A DNA stretch of 12,790 nucleotides from Pseudomonadota bacterium (GCA_023411035.1 JAEYPE010000085.1:1-12790); one strand, 5' to 3'; counted from the first letter of the stretch, positions 1 to 7,132 are shown. A program made the numbers and translations. The notes: generated from the sequence alone by a model not told the origin.

Positions 1-77
1 CATGGGAAAAGTTCAGCGCGTCTCTCCTAAAACCGCGTAAAGATGCCGTCAGGGATCAAGCAGCAGGAACGCCCAGC

Positions 78-1871
78 ATGGACACCATCGAACAGACGCT
101 CGCCGTCGCGACCGAGCACCACCGCGCCGGACGCACCGCGGAGGCCGAACGCCTTTATCGCGAGGTGCTGGCGTCCTCTCCCGGCCATCCGGACGCGCTG
201 CACCTGCTGGGCGTCGTGGCGTTGCAAAGCGGACGCCCGGTGGAGGCGGCGGATCTGATCGGGCAGGCGGTGTCCGGCGATTCGACCTCGCCGCTGCTGC
301 ACGCCAACCTCGGCCACGCGCTGCACGCCACCGGCCGCACCCGCGAGGCGGCGCTGAGCTTCGCCCGCGCGCTGACCCTGCTGACCAACCAGGGCGAGGG
401 CTGGAGCAACGTCAACTCGCTGGCCGGCCTGATCCGCCGCTACGACGACGAGACCCGCCGCGCCGCGGCGGCGGAGGTCGACACGGCCTACGCCATGGGC
501 GACGTGATGCGCCGCCATTCGCTGCTGTTCCTGCTCGACGGCGACATCGCGCATTACGAATCGCTGACCGGCGCCGTCCTGGAAGATCCGATGCGCTTCA
601 CCGTGCCGTCGATCCATTACGCCTTCTGGGGCATGGCGATGCAGCTTTTCCAGGGCGCGGCGCGAGCCGGCAACGCCGGCGCGTTCCATGCCGGGGACCT
701 CACGGACTATTACCGCCTGATGGTGGACGAGACGGCGCTGCGCTATCACCTGCGCCGCCGCATGAAGCGGACCATGCCGCGCGGCGAGGTGAAGCGGATC
801 GTCCTCATCACCAACCAGATGCTGGGGGCCGGCCACCAGCCGACGGCGGACGCCTTCGACTTCGCCCGCCGCCTTCAGGACGAGTTCGGGCGCGAGGTGG
901 TCATCGTCAATTCGAACGCCATGGCGATCACCGGCGAGAACGGCTTCGTCCCCGAATACGCCTACAACATCACCGAGGAATATGACGGCGAGCAGATCAT
1001 CGCCGCCTTCGGCGCGCGGGTCCGCATGGTCTCCTTCCCGCAGAAGCGCTTCGACGAGGACAAGGTGAACGCCATCGTCGATTATGTGGACGGCTTCGAC
1101 CCCGACCTGATCGTCGCCTTCGGCGGCTCCAACGTGGTGGCCGACCTGTTCTCCGGCGCGCGTCCGGTGATCTGCCTGCCGACCTCCTCCGGCCTGCCGC
1201 TGTCCATGGCCCGTCTGGTGCTGGGCTATGGCGAGGCCGACACCGCCGAGGGCTGGCCGGCGGACATGGCGGAGCGCTTCCGTCCCTTCTCCTTCGGCTG
1301 GACTCTGCCGCCCGCCGGGCCGGAGCGCCGCCGCGCCGATTACGGCCTGCCGGAGGGCGGGCCGCTGTTCATCGTGGTCGGCAACCGCCTGGACCATGAG
1401 GTCGGACCGGACTTCCTGGCGCTGGCCGATTCGCTGCTCGACCGCCTGCCGGACGCCCGGATCGCCGTCGCCGGCGGCGTGGAAGCCCTGCCGCAGCGGA
1501 TCGCCGCCCTGCGCAACGCGGGCCGCGTCCACACGCTGGGCGACGTGGAGGACGTGCGGGCGCTGCACCGGCTCGCCACCGCCTATCTGAACCCGCGCCG
1601 CCAGGGCGGCGGCGGCAGCGCGGCCTTCGCGCTGGCCGACGGGGTTCCGGTGGTGACCTTCGCGGCGGGCGACGTGGCGAATGTGGCCGGATCGGCCTTC
1701 ACCGTGGCCGATGACGCGGCCTTCCTGGAGCGCGCCGCCGCTCTGGCGAGCGATGCGGCCTTCCACGACCGGCAGTCCGCCGAGGCCCGCGCCCGGTTCG
1801 CCGCGGTCGGCGACCGCCGCGCCTCGGTGGAACGGCTGCTCGCCTACGGCCTGGAAGCCCAGACGGCGTGA
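78..1871 (+). CDS. TPR-repeat protein with GT-B-like glycosyltransferase domain
   Basis: A 597-residue, probably cytoplasmic protein. Residues about 5-105 form three TPR helix pairs (for example AGRTAEAERLYREVL, then HLLGVVALQSGRPVEAADLI, then ANLGHALHATGRTREAALSF). A middle helical part follows. From about residue 239 there is a Rossmann-like start (RIVLITNQMLGAGHQPTADA), and a second nucleotide-binding half starts near 429 (LFIVVGNRLDHE). The segment YLNPRRQGGGGSAAFALADG (503-522) sits where GT-B enzymes have their sugar-nucleotide-binding loop. The role is inferred: transfer of a sugar to a protein or polysaccharide, with the TPRs binding the acceptor or a partner. Acceptor and donor cannot be read from the sequence. 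The ATG at 78 has a weak AGGAAC site 7 bases upstream and puts the TPR in register with the paralogous N-terminus of the gene at 4433. A glycan-related, non-catalytic role remains possible. Confidence 0.8.
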   Translation: MDTIEQTLAVATEHHRAGRTAEAERLYREVLASSPGHPDALHLLGVVALQSGRPVEAADLIGQAVSGDSTSPLLHANLGHALHATGRTREAALSFARALTLLTNQGEGWSNVNSLAGLIRRYDDETRRAAAAEVDTAYAMGDVMRRHSLLFLLDGDIAHYESLTGAVLEDPMRFTVPSIHYAFWGMAMQLFQGAARAGNAGAFHAGDLTDYYRLMVDETALRYHLRRRMKRTMPRGEVKRIVLITNQMLGAGHQPTADAFDFARRLQDEFGREVVIVNSNAMAITGENGFVPEYAYNITEEYDGEQIIAAFGARVRMVSFPQKRFDEDKVNAIVDYVDGFDPDLIVAFGGSNVVADLFSGARPVICLPTSSGLPLSMARLVLGYGEADTAEGWPADMAERFRPFSFGWTLPPAGPERRRADYGLPEGGPLFIVVGNRLDHEVGPDFLALADSLLDRLPDARIAVAGGVEALPQRIAALRNAGRVHTLGDVEDVRALHRLATAYLNPRRQGGGGSAAFALADGVPVVTFAAGDVANVAGSAFTVADDAAFLERAAALASDAAFHDRQSAEARARFAAVGDRRASVERLLAYGLEAQTA

Positions 1872-1894
1872 CGAGCCGGCGTGACGAGCCGGCG
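1864..1894. repeat. 13-bp tandem duplication spanning the stop codon
   Basis: The unit CGGCGTGACGAGC occurs twice, followed by a partial third copy (CGGCG), with exact 13-base period from 1864 to 1894. It covers the last codons and TGA stop (1869-1871) of the TPR-glycosyltransferase and repeats that TGA at 1882-1884 in another frame. It runs into a perfect 14-base palindrome CCGGCGGCCGCCGG at 1889-1902 and a nine-C run at 1908-1916. The array looks like a slippage product, and the palindrome could help end transcription. Confidence 0.75.
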
Positions 1895-1947
1895 GCCGCC
1901 GGAGCCGCCCCCCCCCGGTCACATCGTCGCGGTACCATCGCGGGCGG

Positions 1948-1976
1948 TTGCCTGGCGCAACGGCTTCTCCTACCGT
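1948..1976 (+). promoter_or_regulatory. Weak candidate promoter for ppk2
   Basis: TTGCCT (1948-1953) and TACCGT (1971-1976) are 17 bases apart and lie 39 bases upstream of the ppk2 start codon. The -35 matches 4 of 6 and the -10 matches 3 of 6 positions of the sigma-70 consensus, so this is only a guess. Confidence 0.25.
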
Positions 1977-2015
1977 TGGTTGGTGGGAGAAACAATAAGC
2001 AAAGGGAACTCAGCG

Positions 2016-2984
2016 ATGGACGAGGTCAAGACGGTCGTCGGAGCCGAGGCACACGACAAGCCGGGCAAAAAGAAGAAGAAAAAGGCACCGAAACCGAAGG
2101 ACCTCGGGCACGCCGCGCCGCCCCTCGGCGGCGAGGTGCTGCGCGACGCCATGGAGGTCGCCGCCATCGAGGACCACTGGCGCGACATGAGCAGCGGCAA
2201 GCCGTCGAAGGCTGACAAGAAGGTCAAGTACATCGACGAACTGGCCCGTCTGCAATTCGAACTGATCAAGTTGCAGGAGTGGGTGCGGGTCAACGGTCTG
2301 AAGGTCTGCGTGCTGTTCGAGGGGCGCGACGCCGCCGGCAAGGGAGGCGTCATCAAGCGCATCACCGAAAGCCTCAACCCCCGCGTCTGCCGGGTCGTGG
2401 CGCTCGGTACGCCGACCGAGAAGGAGCGCGGCCAGTGGTACTTCCAGCGCTACGTGGCGCAGCTTCCCGCCAAGGGGGAGATCGTGCTGTTCGACCGGAG
2501 CTGGTACAACCGCGCCGGTGTCGAGCACGTCATGGGCTTCTGCACCGATGAGGAATATCACGAGTTCCTGCGCGCCTGCCCGATGTTCGAAGAGATGCTG
2601 GTCCGCTCCGGCATCATCCTGATCAAGTACTGGTTCTCGGTCAGTGACGAGGAGCAGGAGAAGCGCTTCACCGAGCGCATGCGCAATCCGATCAAGCGCT
2701 GGAAGCTCAGCCCGATGGACCTCGAATCCCGCAAGCACTGGGTCGAGTATTCCAAGGCCAAGGACGTCATGCTGGAGCACACCGACAAGAATCTGACACC
2801 CTGGTACATCGTCGATGCCGACAACAAGAAGAAGGCGCGGCTGAACTGCATCCACCATCTGCTCCAGCGGATCTCCTACAAGGACATCGCGCCGGTGGAA
2901 CTGGAACTTCCGCCGCGGCAGAGCGACGACGGCTACCGGCGGCCGAAGAAGTCGAAGCAGAACTGGGTTCCGGAAGTGTACTGA
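2016..2984 (+). CDS. ppk2: Polyphosphate kinase 2 (PPK2), class I-like
   Basis: Cytoplasmic PPK2, which transfers phosphate from inorganic polyphosphate to nucleoside diphosphates (ADP or GDP to ATP or GTP), possibly in reverse too. The 322 residues show the Walker A motif GRDAAGKGG (103-111), the Walker B region LFDRSWYNRAGVEHVMGF (158-175) and the Arg/Lys-rich lid RMRNPIKRWKLSPMD (221-235). These are the standard PPK2 hallmarks in a single-domain arrangement, which with the motif wording favours class I. The N-terminus has an unusual run of six lysines (18-23) in a basic, probably disordered stretch before the conserved domain. The frame is open upstream to a GTG at 1881, but ATG 2016 is chosen because it has an ideal AAAGGGA site at 2001-2007, 8 bases before it, and the extra 45 residues are low-complexity. 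It lies 144 bases after the TPR-glycosyltransferase and converges on the substrate-binding protein. Confidence 0.95.
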   Translation: MDEVKTVVGAEAHDKPGKKKKKKAPKPKDLGHAAPPLGGEVLRDAMEVAAIEDHWRDMSSGKPSKADKKVKYIDELARLQFELIKLQEWVRVNGLKVCVLFEGRDAAGKGGVIKRITESLNPRVCRVVALGTPTEKERGQWYFQRYVAQLPAKGEIVLFDRSWYNRAGVEHVMGFCTDEEYHEFLRACPMFEEMLVRSGIILIKYWFSVSDEEQEKRFTERMRNPIKRWKLSPMDLESRKHWVEYSKAKDVMLEHTDKNLTPWYIVDADNKKKARLNCIHHLLQRISYKDIAPVELELPPRQSDDGYRRPKKSKQNWVPEVY

Positions 2985-3006
2985 TCCGGTCGTTTCCGAA
3001 GGGAAA

Positions 3007-3031
3007 GCCCTCTCCCCATGGGGGAGAGGGC
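3007..3031. terminator. Strong hairpin between convergent genes, likely bidirectional terminator
   Basis: GCCCTCTCCCC (3007-3017) pairs perfectly with GGGGAGAGGGC (3021-3031) around a 3-base ATG loop, giving an 11-bp stem. It lies between the ppk2 stop (2984) and the stop of the convergent substrate-binding protein (3045). On the plus strand no T-run follows. On the minus strand the stem is followed by TTTCCCTT. Hairpins of this C-run/G-run type are common between genes of GC-rich bacteria, so it may also be a copy of a dispersed repeat. Confidence 0.7.
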
Positions 3032-3044
3032 GATCTGAGAAGGA

Positions 3045-4319
3045 TCAGCCGCGCTTGCCCCAGCCCGGCGCGGGGAAGACCGGCTCCATCTCCGCCGAGC
3101 CCTTGGGCAGGACCACGGTCGGGCGCTGGTTGCGGTTCTGCACGCAGGCCGAACTGAGCTGCGTGTTCTGCCCCTTCTCGTCGAAGGTGATGGCCGGGCC
3201 GACCATCATCTTGTCCTTCAGGTTGGTCTGGCGCAGCGCCTGAAGCAGGGTGGCCGGTTCCGCCGTGCCGGCGCGCTTGAAGGCGTCGGCGGCGACCAGG
3301 ATGGCTTCCAGCGTGAAGGCGACGTTGAAGGCGTAGCCCTCGAAGCGGTCGTTCGGATACTGCTTCTTGAAGGCGATCTCGACGCGCTTGGTCAGCTCCG
3401 CCTTGGGGTCGTACCAGGGCAGGTTGGTGATGGCGTAGTCCGAGTACTTGCCCAGCACCTTGTAGAACTGCTCGTCATACAGGCCGGGCGAGCCGGGGGA
3501 GACGATGCCCTTGGGCTCCCACCGCTGCTTCACCATCTCGCGCACCATCATGATGGCGTCGTTGGCGCGGGTGGTGACGATGGCGAGTTCGGCGCCCGTC
3601 GCCTTGGCCTTCGCCACCTCGACCGCGAGGTCCTGGGCCTTCGGGTCGTAGGCGATCGAATCGACGATGCTGAAGGGCATGTCCAGCTTCGGGAACAGGG
3701 TGTCCAGCGCCTGCTTGTTCGCCATGCCGAAGGTGTCGTTGGCGTGCAGGAACACCGCCGTCTTCGGGGTGACGCCGCTGGCCGCGAACAGGTCCTTCAT
3801 CAGCGCCAGCCCGTTGGTGACGAGCATGGTGGAGGTCGGGAAGTTGCGGAAGACGGTCTTGTAGCCCTGCTCCGTCAGGCGGTCGGCGGCGGCGATGTTC
3901 ATCACCAGCGGGATGCCGCGCTGTTCGCAGACCTGCGCCGCCGCCGCGGTCTGGCCGCTGTCGAAGGCGCCGATGATGACGTTCGCGCCGTCGTTGATCA
4001 GCTTCTCGGTACGGGACCGGGCCACATCCACGTTCGATTCGGTGTCGGCGGACAGGATCTCGACCTTGTAGCCGAGGTCGGCGAGGATGGCCGGCGCGAT
4101 TTCCGCGCCGCGCTGGCACGCCTGCCCCGCCTGGGCGAGCAGGCCGGAGCGGGGGAGCAGCACGCCCACCTTCAGCGCGGTCCCCTGGGCGAAGGCCGGC
4201 GCCCGGCCAAAGGCGGTGAGTGCGCCGGCCGAAAGGGCGATGGAGGCCGCGGCGGTGCCGAACTGCCGGCGGGTGAGTCCTCCCATGGACCCATTCTTGT
4301 TGTTGTGATGATCGTTCAT
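3045..4319 (-). CDS. Tat-exported ABC transporter substrate-binding protein (branched-chain amino acid / Peripla_BP_6 type)
   Basis: Periplasmic ligand-binding protein of the LivJ-like family, which delivers amino acids, amides or similar small molecules to an ABC importer. The 424 residues start with a twin-arginine signal (TRRQFG at 16-21, an Ala-rich hydrophobic stretch, likely cleavage after AFA at 42-44). The mature part begins LKVGVLLPRSGLLAQAGQAC, the usual first strand of type I folds, and continues with NVIIGAFDSGQTAAAAQVCE and a typical C-terminal lobe. The frame is open to 4412, but ATG 4319 gives the best fit. It has CAGGGA 11 bases upstream and keeps the Tat motif near the N-terminus. 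ATG 4286 (MGGLTRRQFG) is a possible alternative. No permease or ATPase gene is beside it, so the ligand and partner transporter are unknown. It diverges from the second TPR-glycosyltransferase. Confidence 0.92.
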   Translation of the reverse strand: MNDHHNNKNGSMGGLTRRQFGTAAASIALSAGALTAFGRAPAFAQGTALKVGVLLPRSGLLAQAGQACQRGAEIAPAILADLGYKVEILSADTESNVDVARSRTEKLINDGANVIIGAFDSGQTAAAAQVCEQRGIPLVMNIAAADRLTEQGYKTVFRNFPTSTMLVTNGLALMKDLFAASGVTPKTAVFLHANDTFGMANKQALDTLFPKLDMPFSIVDSIAYDPKAQDLAVEVAKAKATGAELAIVTTRANDAIMMVREMVKQRWEPKGIVSPGSPGLYDEQFYKVLGKYSDYAITNLPWYDPKAELTKRVEIAFKKQYPNDRFEGYAFNVAFTLEAILVAADAFKRAGTAEPATLLQALRQTNLKDKMMVGPAITFDEKGQNTQLSSACVQNRNQRPTVVLPKGSAEMEPVFPAPGWGKRG

Positions 4320-4355
4320 TATCGGATGTTTCCCTGAGGCATGGTCCTGGAGCGG

Positions 4356-4385
4356 ATGATTTCCCCGCATTGGCCTTTGTGTCAA
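4356..4385 (-). promoter_or_regulatory. Candidate sigma-70 promoter for the substrate-binding protein gene
   Basis: Read on the minus strand, a perfect TTGACA (4385-4380) is followed after 18 bases by AATCAT (4361-4356, 4 of 6 matches). This would start transcription near 4349 and give a leader of about 30 bases before the ATG at 4319. It sits in the 113-base divergent gap shared with the gene at 4433. Confidence 0.45.
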
Positions 4386-4432
4386 AGTGGAATCGACCGA
4401 AAGGCGACACACGGACGTACGGACCCCACCGA

Positions 4433-5839
4433 ATGGCGACCATCGAGGAAGCGCTGGGCATCGCGCTCGACCATCTGAAGGCCGGGCGGCGGGCGGAGGC
4501 GGCGGAGTTGTACGGGCGAATCCTGGACGCCGATCCCGACAACGCGGAGGCTTTGCACCGGCTGGGCCTGCTGGCCGCGCTGGGCGGAGACCGGGAGCGC
4601 GGAATGGCGATGATCGCCCGCTCCGTGGAACTGGACGGCGGGGATGCCGACGCGCTGTTCAACCTGGGTGCGCTGCTCCACGTCGCCGTGCGGACGGAGG
4701 AGGCCATCGCCGCCTACCGCCGCGCGCTGGCCATCCGCCCCGACTTTCCCGACGCCGAATATCATCTGAGCGAGGCGTTGCAGGCCATCGGGCGCATCGG
4801 GGAGGCGCTGGACGTGCTGGACCCGCTGCTGGCCCGCCACCCGCATTTCGTCCCCGGCTGGCGGCAGAAGGGCGACATCGAGGCCGACCTGGGCCGCCCC
4901 GGCGCCGCCGTGTCCTTCTATGAAATGGCGCTTGCCATCGACCCGCGGGACGAAGGATCGCGGGACCGGCTGGCGGCGCAGACCGCGGCCTACCGCGCCC
5001 GCCGCGCGATTCTGGACGGGGCCGGGCCGGACGGGCGGCTGGACCTGCGCGACGTCACGATCCTGGTCCCCTTCCGCGCCGACAGCGAGGACCGCAAGCG
5101 CAACCTGCGCTGGATCGTCTCCTTCCTCCTGAAGCACGCGGACACCACCGTCCTGATCGGGGAGGACAAGGCGGGGCCGAGCGACGTGGCCGGCGCGCTG
5201 GGGCCGGACCTCGCCGCCCGCTGCCGGCATCTGCACCTGACGGGCAACGACACGCCCTTCACCCACAAGGCCCACCTCATCAACCGCATGGTCGAGGCGG
5301 CGGAGACTCCCATCGTCGCCCTGCACGACACCGACATCGTGGTCGATCCCGTGCAGTACGCGCTGGCCCGCGACGCGGTGCGCGGCGGGGCGGCCATGGC
5401 CTTCCCCTACAACGGGCTGTTCTTCTGGATTCTCGGGCGGGAGGTGCACCGGTTCGGCCACACGCTGTCGGCGGCGCCGCTGAACGCGGTCTGCCCGCGC
5501 TTCCCCCTGATGCACCGCAACTCACCGGGCGGCGGAGCCTTTTTCGACCGTGCGGCGCTGCTGGAGGCCGGCGGCTACAACGAACGCTTCGTCTCCTGGG
5601 GTTATGAGGACGACGAGATCGTGGGGCGGCTGCGCAAGCTGGGCCTGCGGGTGGAGCGGGTGCCCGGACCGCTGTACCATCTGGAGCACGCACGGCCCGA
5701 GAACTCCACCGACCGGAACCCCTTCATCGACGCCAACAAGGCGGAGTTGGAGCGCATCCAGGCCATGGACGCGGACGCGCTGCGCGCCGACATCGCTGCC
5801 GGGCGCCTGCGCCGCCCCCTGTTCTCCAGCGCCGGGTAA
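4433..5839 (+). CDS. TPR-repeat protein with GT-A (GT2/GT7-C-like) glycosyltransferase domain
   Basis: A 468-residue soluble protein. Residues 1-180 are TPR repeats (AGRRAEAAELYGRIL, then ALFNLGALLHVAVRTEEAIA, then ALQAIGRIGEALDVLDPLL, then GDIEADLGRPGAAVSFYEMA). The catalytic part starts at 208 (VTILVPFRADSEDRKRNLRW). It has a DxD metal/nucleotide-sugar motif in ALHDTDIVVD (296-305) and the GGGAFFDRAALLEAGGYNE plus WGYEDDEIVGRL block (367-400) typical of the galactosyltransferase C-terminal domain family, ending with HLEH (416-419). It probably transfers a sugar to a protein or glycan. The acceptor is unknown. A TTG at 4370 would add 21 residues, but ATG 4433 (MATIEEALGI) aligns residue for residue with the start of the TPR protein at 78, so it is preferred despite a poor ribosome binding site. 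Its stop lies 9 bases from the convergent AhpD-like gene. Confidence 0.87.
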   Translation: MATIEEALGIALDHLKAGRRAEAAELYGRILDADPDNAEALHRLGLLAALGGDRERGMAMIARSVELDGGDADALFNLGALLHVAVRTEEAIAAYRRALAIRPDFPDAEYHLSEALQAIGRIGEALDVLDPLLARHPHFVPGWRQKGDIEADLGRPGAAVSFYEMALAIDPRDEGSRDRLAAQTAAYRARRAILDGAGPDGRLDLRDVTILVPFRADSEDRKRNLRWIVSFLLKHADTTVLIGEDKAGPSDVAGALGPDLAARCRHLHLTGNDTPFTHKAHLINRMVEAAETPIVALHDTDIVVDPVQYALARDAVRGGAAMAFPYNGLFFWILGREVHRFGHTLSAAPLNAVCPRFPLMHRNSPGGGAFFDRAALLEAGGYNERFVSWGYEDDEIVGRLRKLGLRVERVPGPLYHLEHARPENSTDRNPFIDANKAELERIQAMDADALRADIAAGRLRRPLFSSAG

Positions 5840-5848
5840 GGACGCGAA

Positions 5849-6202
5849 TCAGCGGGCCTTTTCCGCGGCGAACTGGTCGAACGCCTCCGTCGCCATGGCG
5901 GCGTACATCACCGATGGGCCGGCACCCATGTAGATCGCCATGCCCAAGGTCTCCATCACCTCCTCCCGGCTGGCGCCGTGCTGGACGGCGGCCTGTGCGT
6001 GGAAGGCGACGCAGGCGTCGCAGCGCGTCGCCACGCCGATGGCCAGCGCGATCAGCTCCTTCGTCTTGGTGTCCAGCGCCTTGGCCTCCAGCGCCGCCTT
6101 GGCGATGGCGGAGAAGCCCTTCATCACCTCCGGAGCGCCGCCGCGCAGGTCCCGCACCGCGCCGGACATGTCCTTCGCCATCTGCGGCCAATCCTTCACC
6201 AT
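5849..6202 (-). CDS. AhpD-like / carboxymuconolactone decarboxylase-family protein
   Basis: A 117-residue cytoplasmic protein of the AhpD/CMD fold. It has the AhpD-type redox signature E-x11-C-x2-C-x3-H: Glu49, Cys61-Asp-Ala-Cys64, His68 in KELIALAIGVATRCDACVAFH. Members with this signature act as thiol-disulfide reductases or peroxidases rather than decarboxylases. Substrate cannot be told from sequence. The second half (GASREEVMETLGMAIYMGAG) is the standard helix pair. ATG 6202 is chosen because AGAGGA lies 8 bases upstream, and the frame upstream of it has no family resemblance. The upstream region contains an AT-rich inverted repeat that overlaps the probable promoter. It diverges from an endonuclease III-like gene. 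Confidence 0.92.
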   Translation of the reverse strand: MVKDWPQMAKDMSGAVRDLRGGAPEVMKGFSAIAKAALEAKALDTKTKELIALAIGVATRCDACVAFHAQAAVQHGASREEVMETLGMAIYMGAGPSVMYAAMATEAFDQFAAEKAR

Positions 6203-6217
6203 GGCTTCGATCCTCTC

Positions 6218-6239
6218 TAAATTAGTTTTTCCTAATTTA
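6218..6239. promoter_or_regulatory. AT-rich inverted repeat, candidate operator
   Basis: TAAATTAG (6218-6225) and CTAATTTA (6232-6239) form a perfect 8+8 inverted repeat with a 6-base spacer. It is almost free of G and C in a strongly GC-rich region and lies 15 bases upstream of the AhpD-like start codon, so a repressor bound here would block that promoter. The regulator is unknown. Confidence 0.6.
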
Positions 6240-6261
6240 TAGGAGCCATCTCGCAATGCAA
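6234..6261 (-). promoter_or_regulatory. Candidate promoter for the AhpD-like gene
   Basis: On the minus strand TTGCAT (6261-6256) is followed after 16 bases by TAAATT (6239-6234); the overlapping TATAAA (6241-6236) is an alternative -10. Either -10 overlaps the inverted repeat at 6218-6239, which fits repression by occlusion. Confidence 0.4.
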
Positions 6262-6346
6262 TGGGGAATGGGGAGCAACCCCACCCCGCGCGCTGTTTCG
6301 GTGTCGCGGTTTCCACCGCCCCCTCCACCCACAGCAGCGAACGGCC

Positions 6347-7039
6347 ATGCCCCTGCCTTCCGCCCCCCCACTTGCCGACAAGGAACCCTTCGACATCGAC
6401 GAGGCATTCCGGCGCCTGCGCCGGGCCGTGGCCGGGCGCCCTAAGGCCGCCATGTTCGCGCTGCGCGACCGTGGCTATGGCAGCCCCTTCGAACAGCTCG
6501 TCGGCAGTCTGATCTCCGCCCGCACGCGGGACGAGACGACGATCGTGGTGTGCGAGCGGCTGTTCGCGGTGGCGCACACGCCCCAACAGATGACCACCCT
6601 GACGCCGGAGGAACTGACGCGGCTGCTGAACGGCGCGACCTTTCCGGAGGCGAAGGCCCGCGACATCCGGGCGCTGTCCTGCCGCATCGTCACGGAGCAT
6701 GGCGGGGCCGTGCCCGACACGCCGGACGCCCTGATGGCCTTCCACGGGGTCGGCCCGAAGATCGCGGCGCTGACGCTGGCCATCGGATTCGGCATTCCGG
6801 CGGTGGCTGTGGACGTGCATGTGCACCGGATTGTCAACCGCTGGGGCTTCGTCGCCGCCCCGACGCCGGAGCGCACCATGGTCGCCCTGATGGAACGGCT
6901 GCCCCGCCCCTATTGGGTGGAGATCAACGAGCGGCTGGTGCCCTTCGGCAAATGGATCTGCACGGGCGAGCGCCCGCGCTGCGCCACCTGCCTTCTCCTG
7001 TCCATGTGCCGGCAGGTGGGGGTTACAGCCCACCGCTGA
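6347..7039 (+). CDS. Endonuclease III-like HhH-GPD DNA glycosylase with Fe-S cluster
   Basis: A 230-residue base-excision repair enzyme of the Nth family, expected to remove oxidised pyrimidines and possibly nick abasic sites. The helix-hairpin-helix motif HGVGPK (133-138) ends in the lysine equivalent to the catalytic Lys120 of E. coli Nth. Asp156 in VAVDVHVHRIVNRWG is the catalytic aspartate. The C-terminus has C-x6-C-x2-C-x5-C (Cys205, 212, 215, 221), the [4Fe-4S] ligand spacing of Nth. The substrate-pocket stretch reads SLISARTRDE instead of the E. coli LLSAQATD, so the Gln is replaced by Arg and base preference may differ. ATG 6347 has no clear ribosome binding site but gives the usual family length. 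It diverges from the AhpD-like gene, and the DUF1178 gene follows 93 bases later. Confidence 0.93.
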   Translation: MPLPSAPPLADKEPFDIDEAFRRLRRAVAGRPKAAMFALRDRGYGSPFEQLVGSLISARTRDETTIVVCERLFAVAHTPQQMTTLTPEELTRLLNGATFPEAKARDIRALSCRIVTEHGGAVPDTPDALMAFHGVGPKIAALTLAIGFGIPAVAVDVHVHRIVNRWGFVAAPTPERTMVALMERLPRPYWVEINERLVPFGKWICTGERPRCATCLLLSMCRQVGVTAHR

Positions 7040-7132
7040 GATCCGGGGCGCCGGCTTTGATGCAGATCATCGCGCCGCCTCGCGGGATTCCGTCCCTTTC
7101 ACGGAAACCGCCGTGTCCAAGGAAATACCGCG

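Noticed and set aside
27..1922. A 631-codon open frame on the minus strand across the whole first glycosyltransferase gene
   Set aside because: GC-rich codon bias keeps the opposite frame open. The translation is low-complexity Arg/Gly/Ala/His text with no domain, while the plus strand has clear TPR and GT-B motifs.
3007..3031. Mobile or REP-like element instead of a terminator
   Set aside because: A single hairpin copy in the window with no flanking duplication. Only a genome-wide search for the same stem could support a repeat family.
4382..5515. A 377-codon minus-strand frame opposite the second TPR-glycosyltransferase
   Set aside because: It is a shadow frame with biased composition and no recognisable motif, opposite a gene with a complete GT-A signature.
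5840..5880. Terminator hairpin between the convergent genes ending at 5839 and 5849
   Set aside because: Only a 4-bp GCGG/CCGC pairing is visible around CCTTTT, too weak to call.
6203..7033. Upstream extension of the AhpD-like frame to a 394-residue protein
   Set aside because: The extra part is antisense to the endonuclease III-like gene. AGAGGA and the family N-terminus fix the start at 6202.
7088..7106. Inverted repeat TTCCGT / ACGGAA before the DUF1178 gene
   Set aside because: A 6-bp stem with a 7-base loop is expected by chance here, and it has no clear relation to a promoter.
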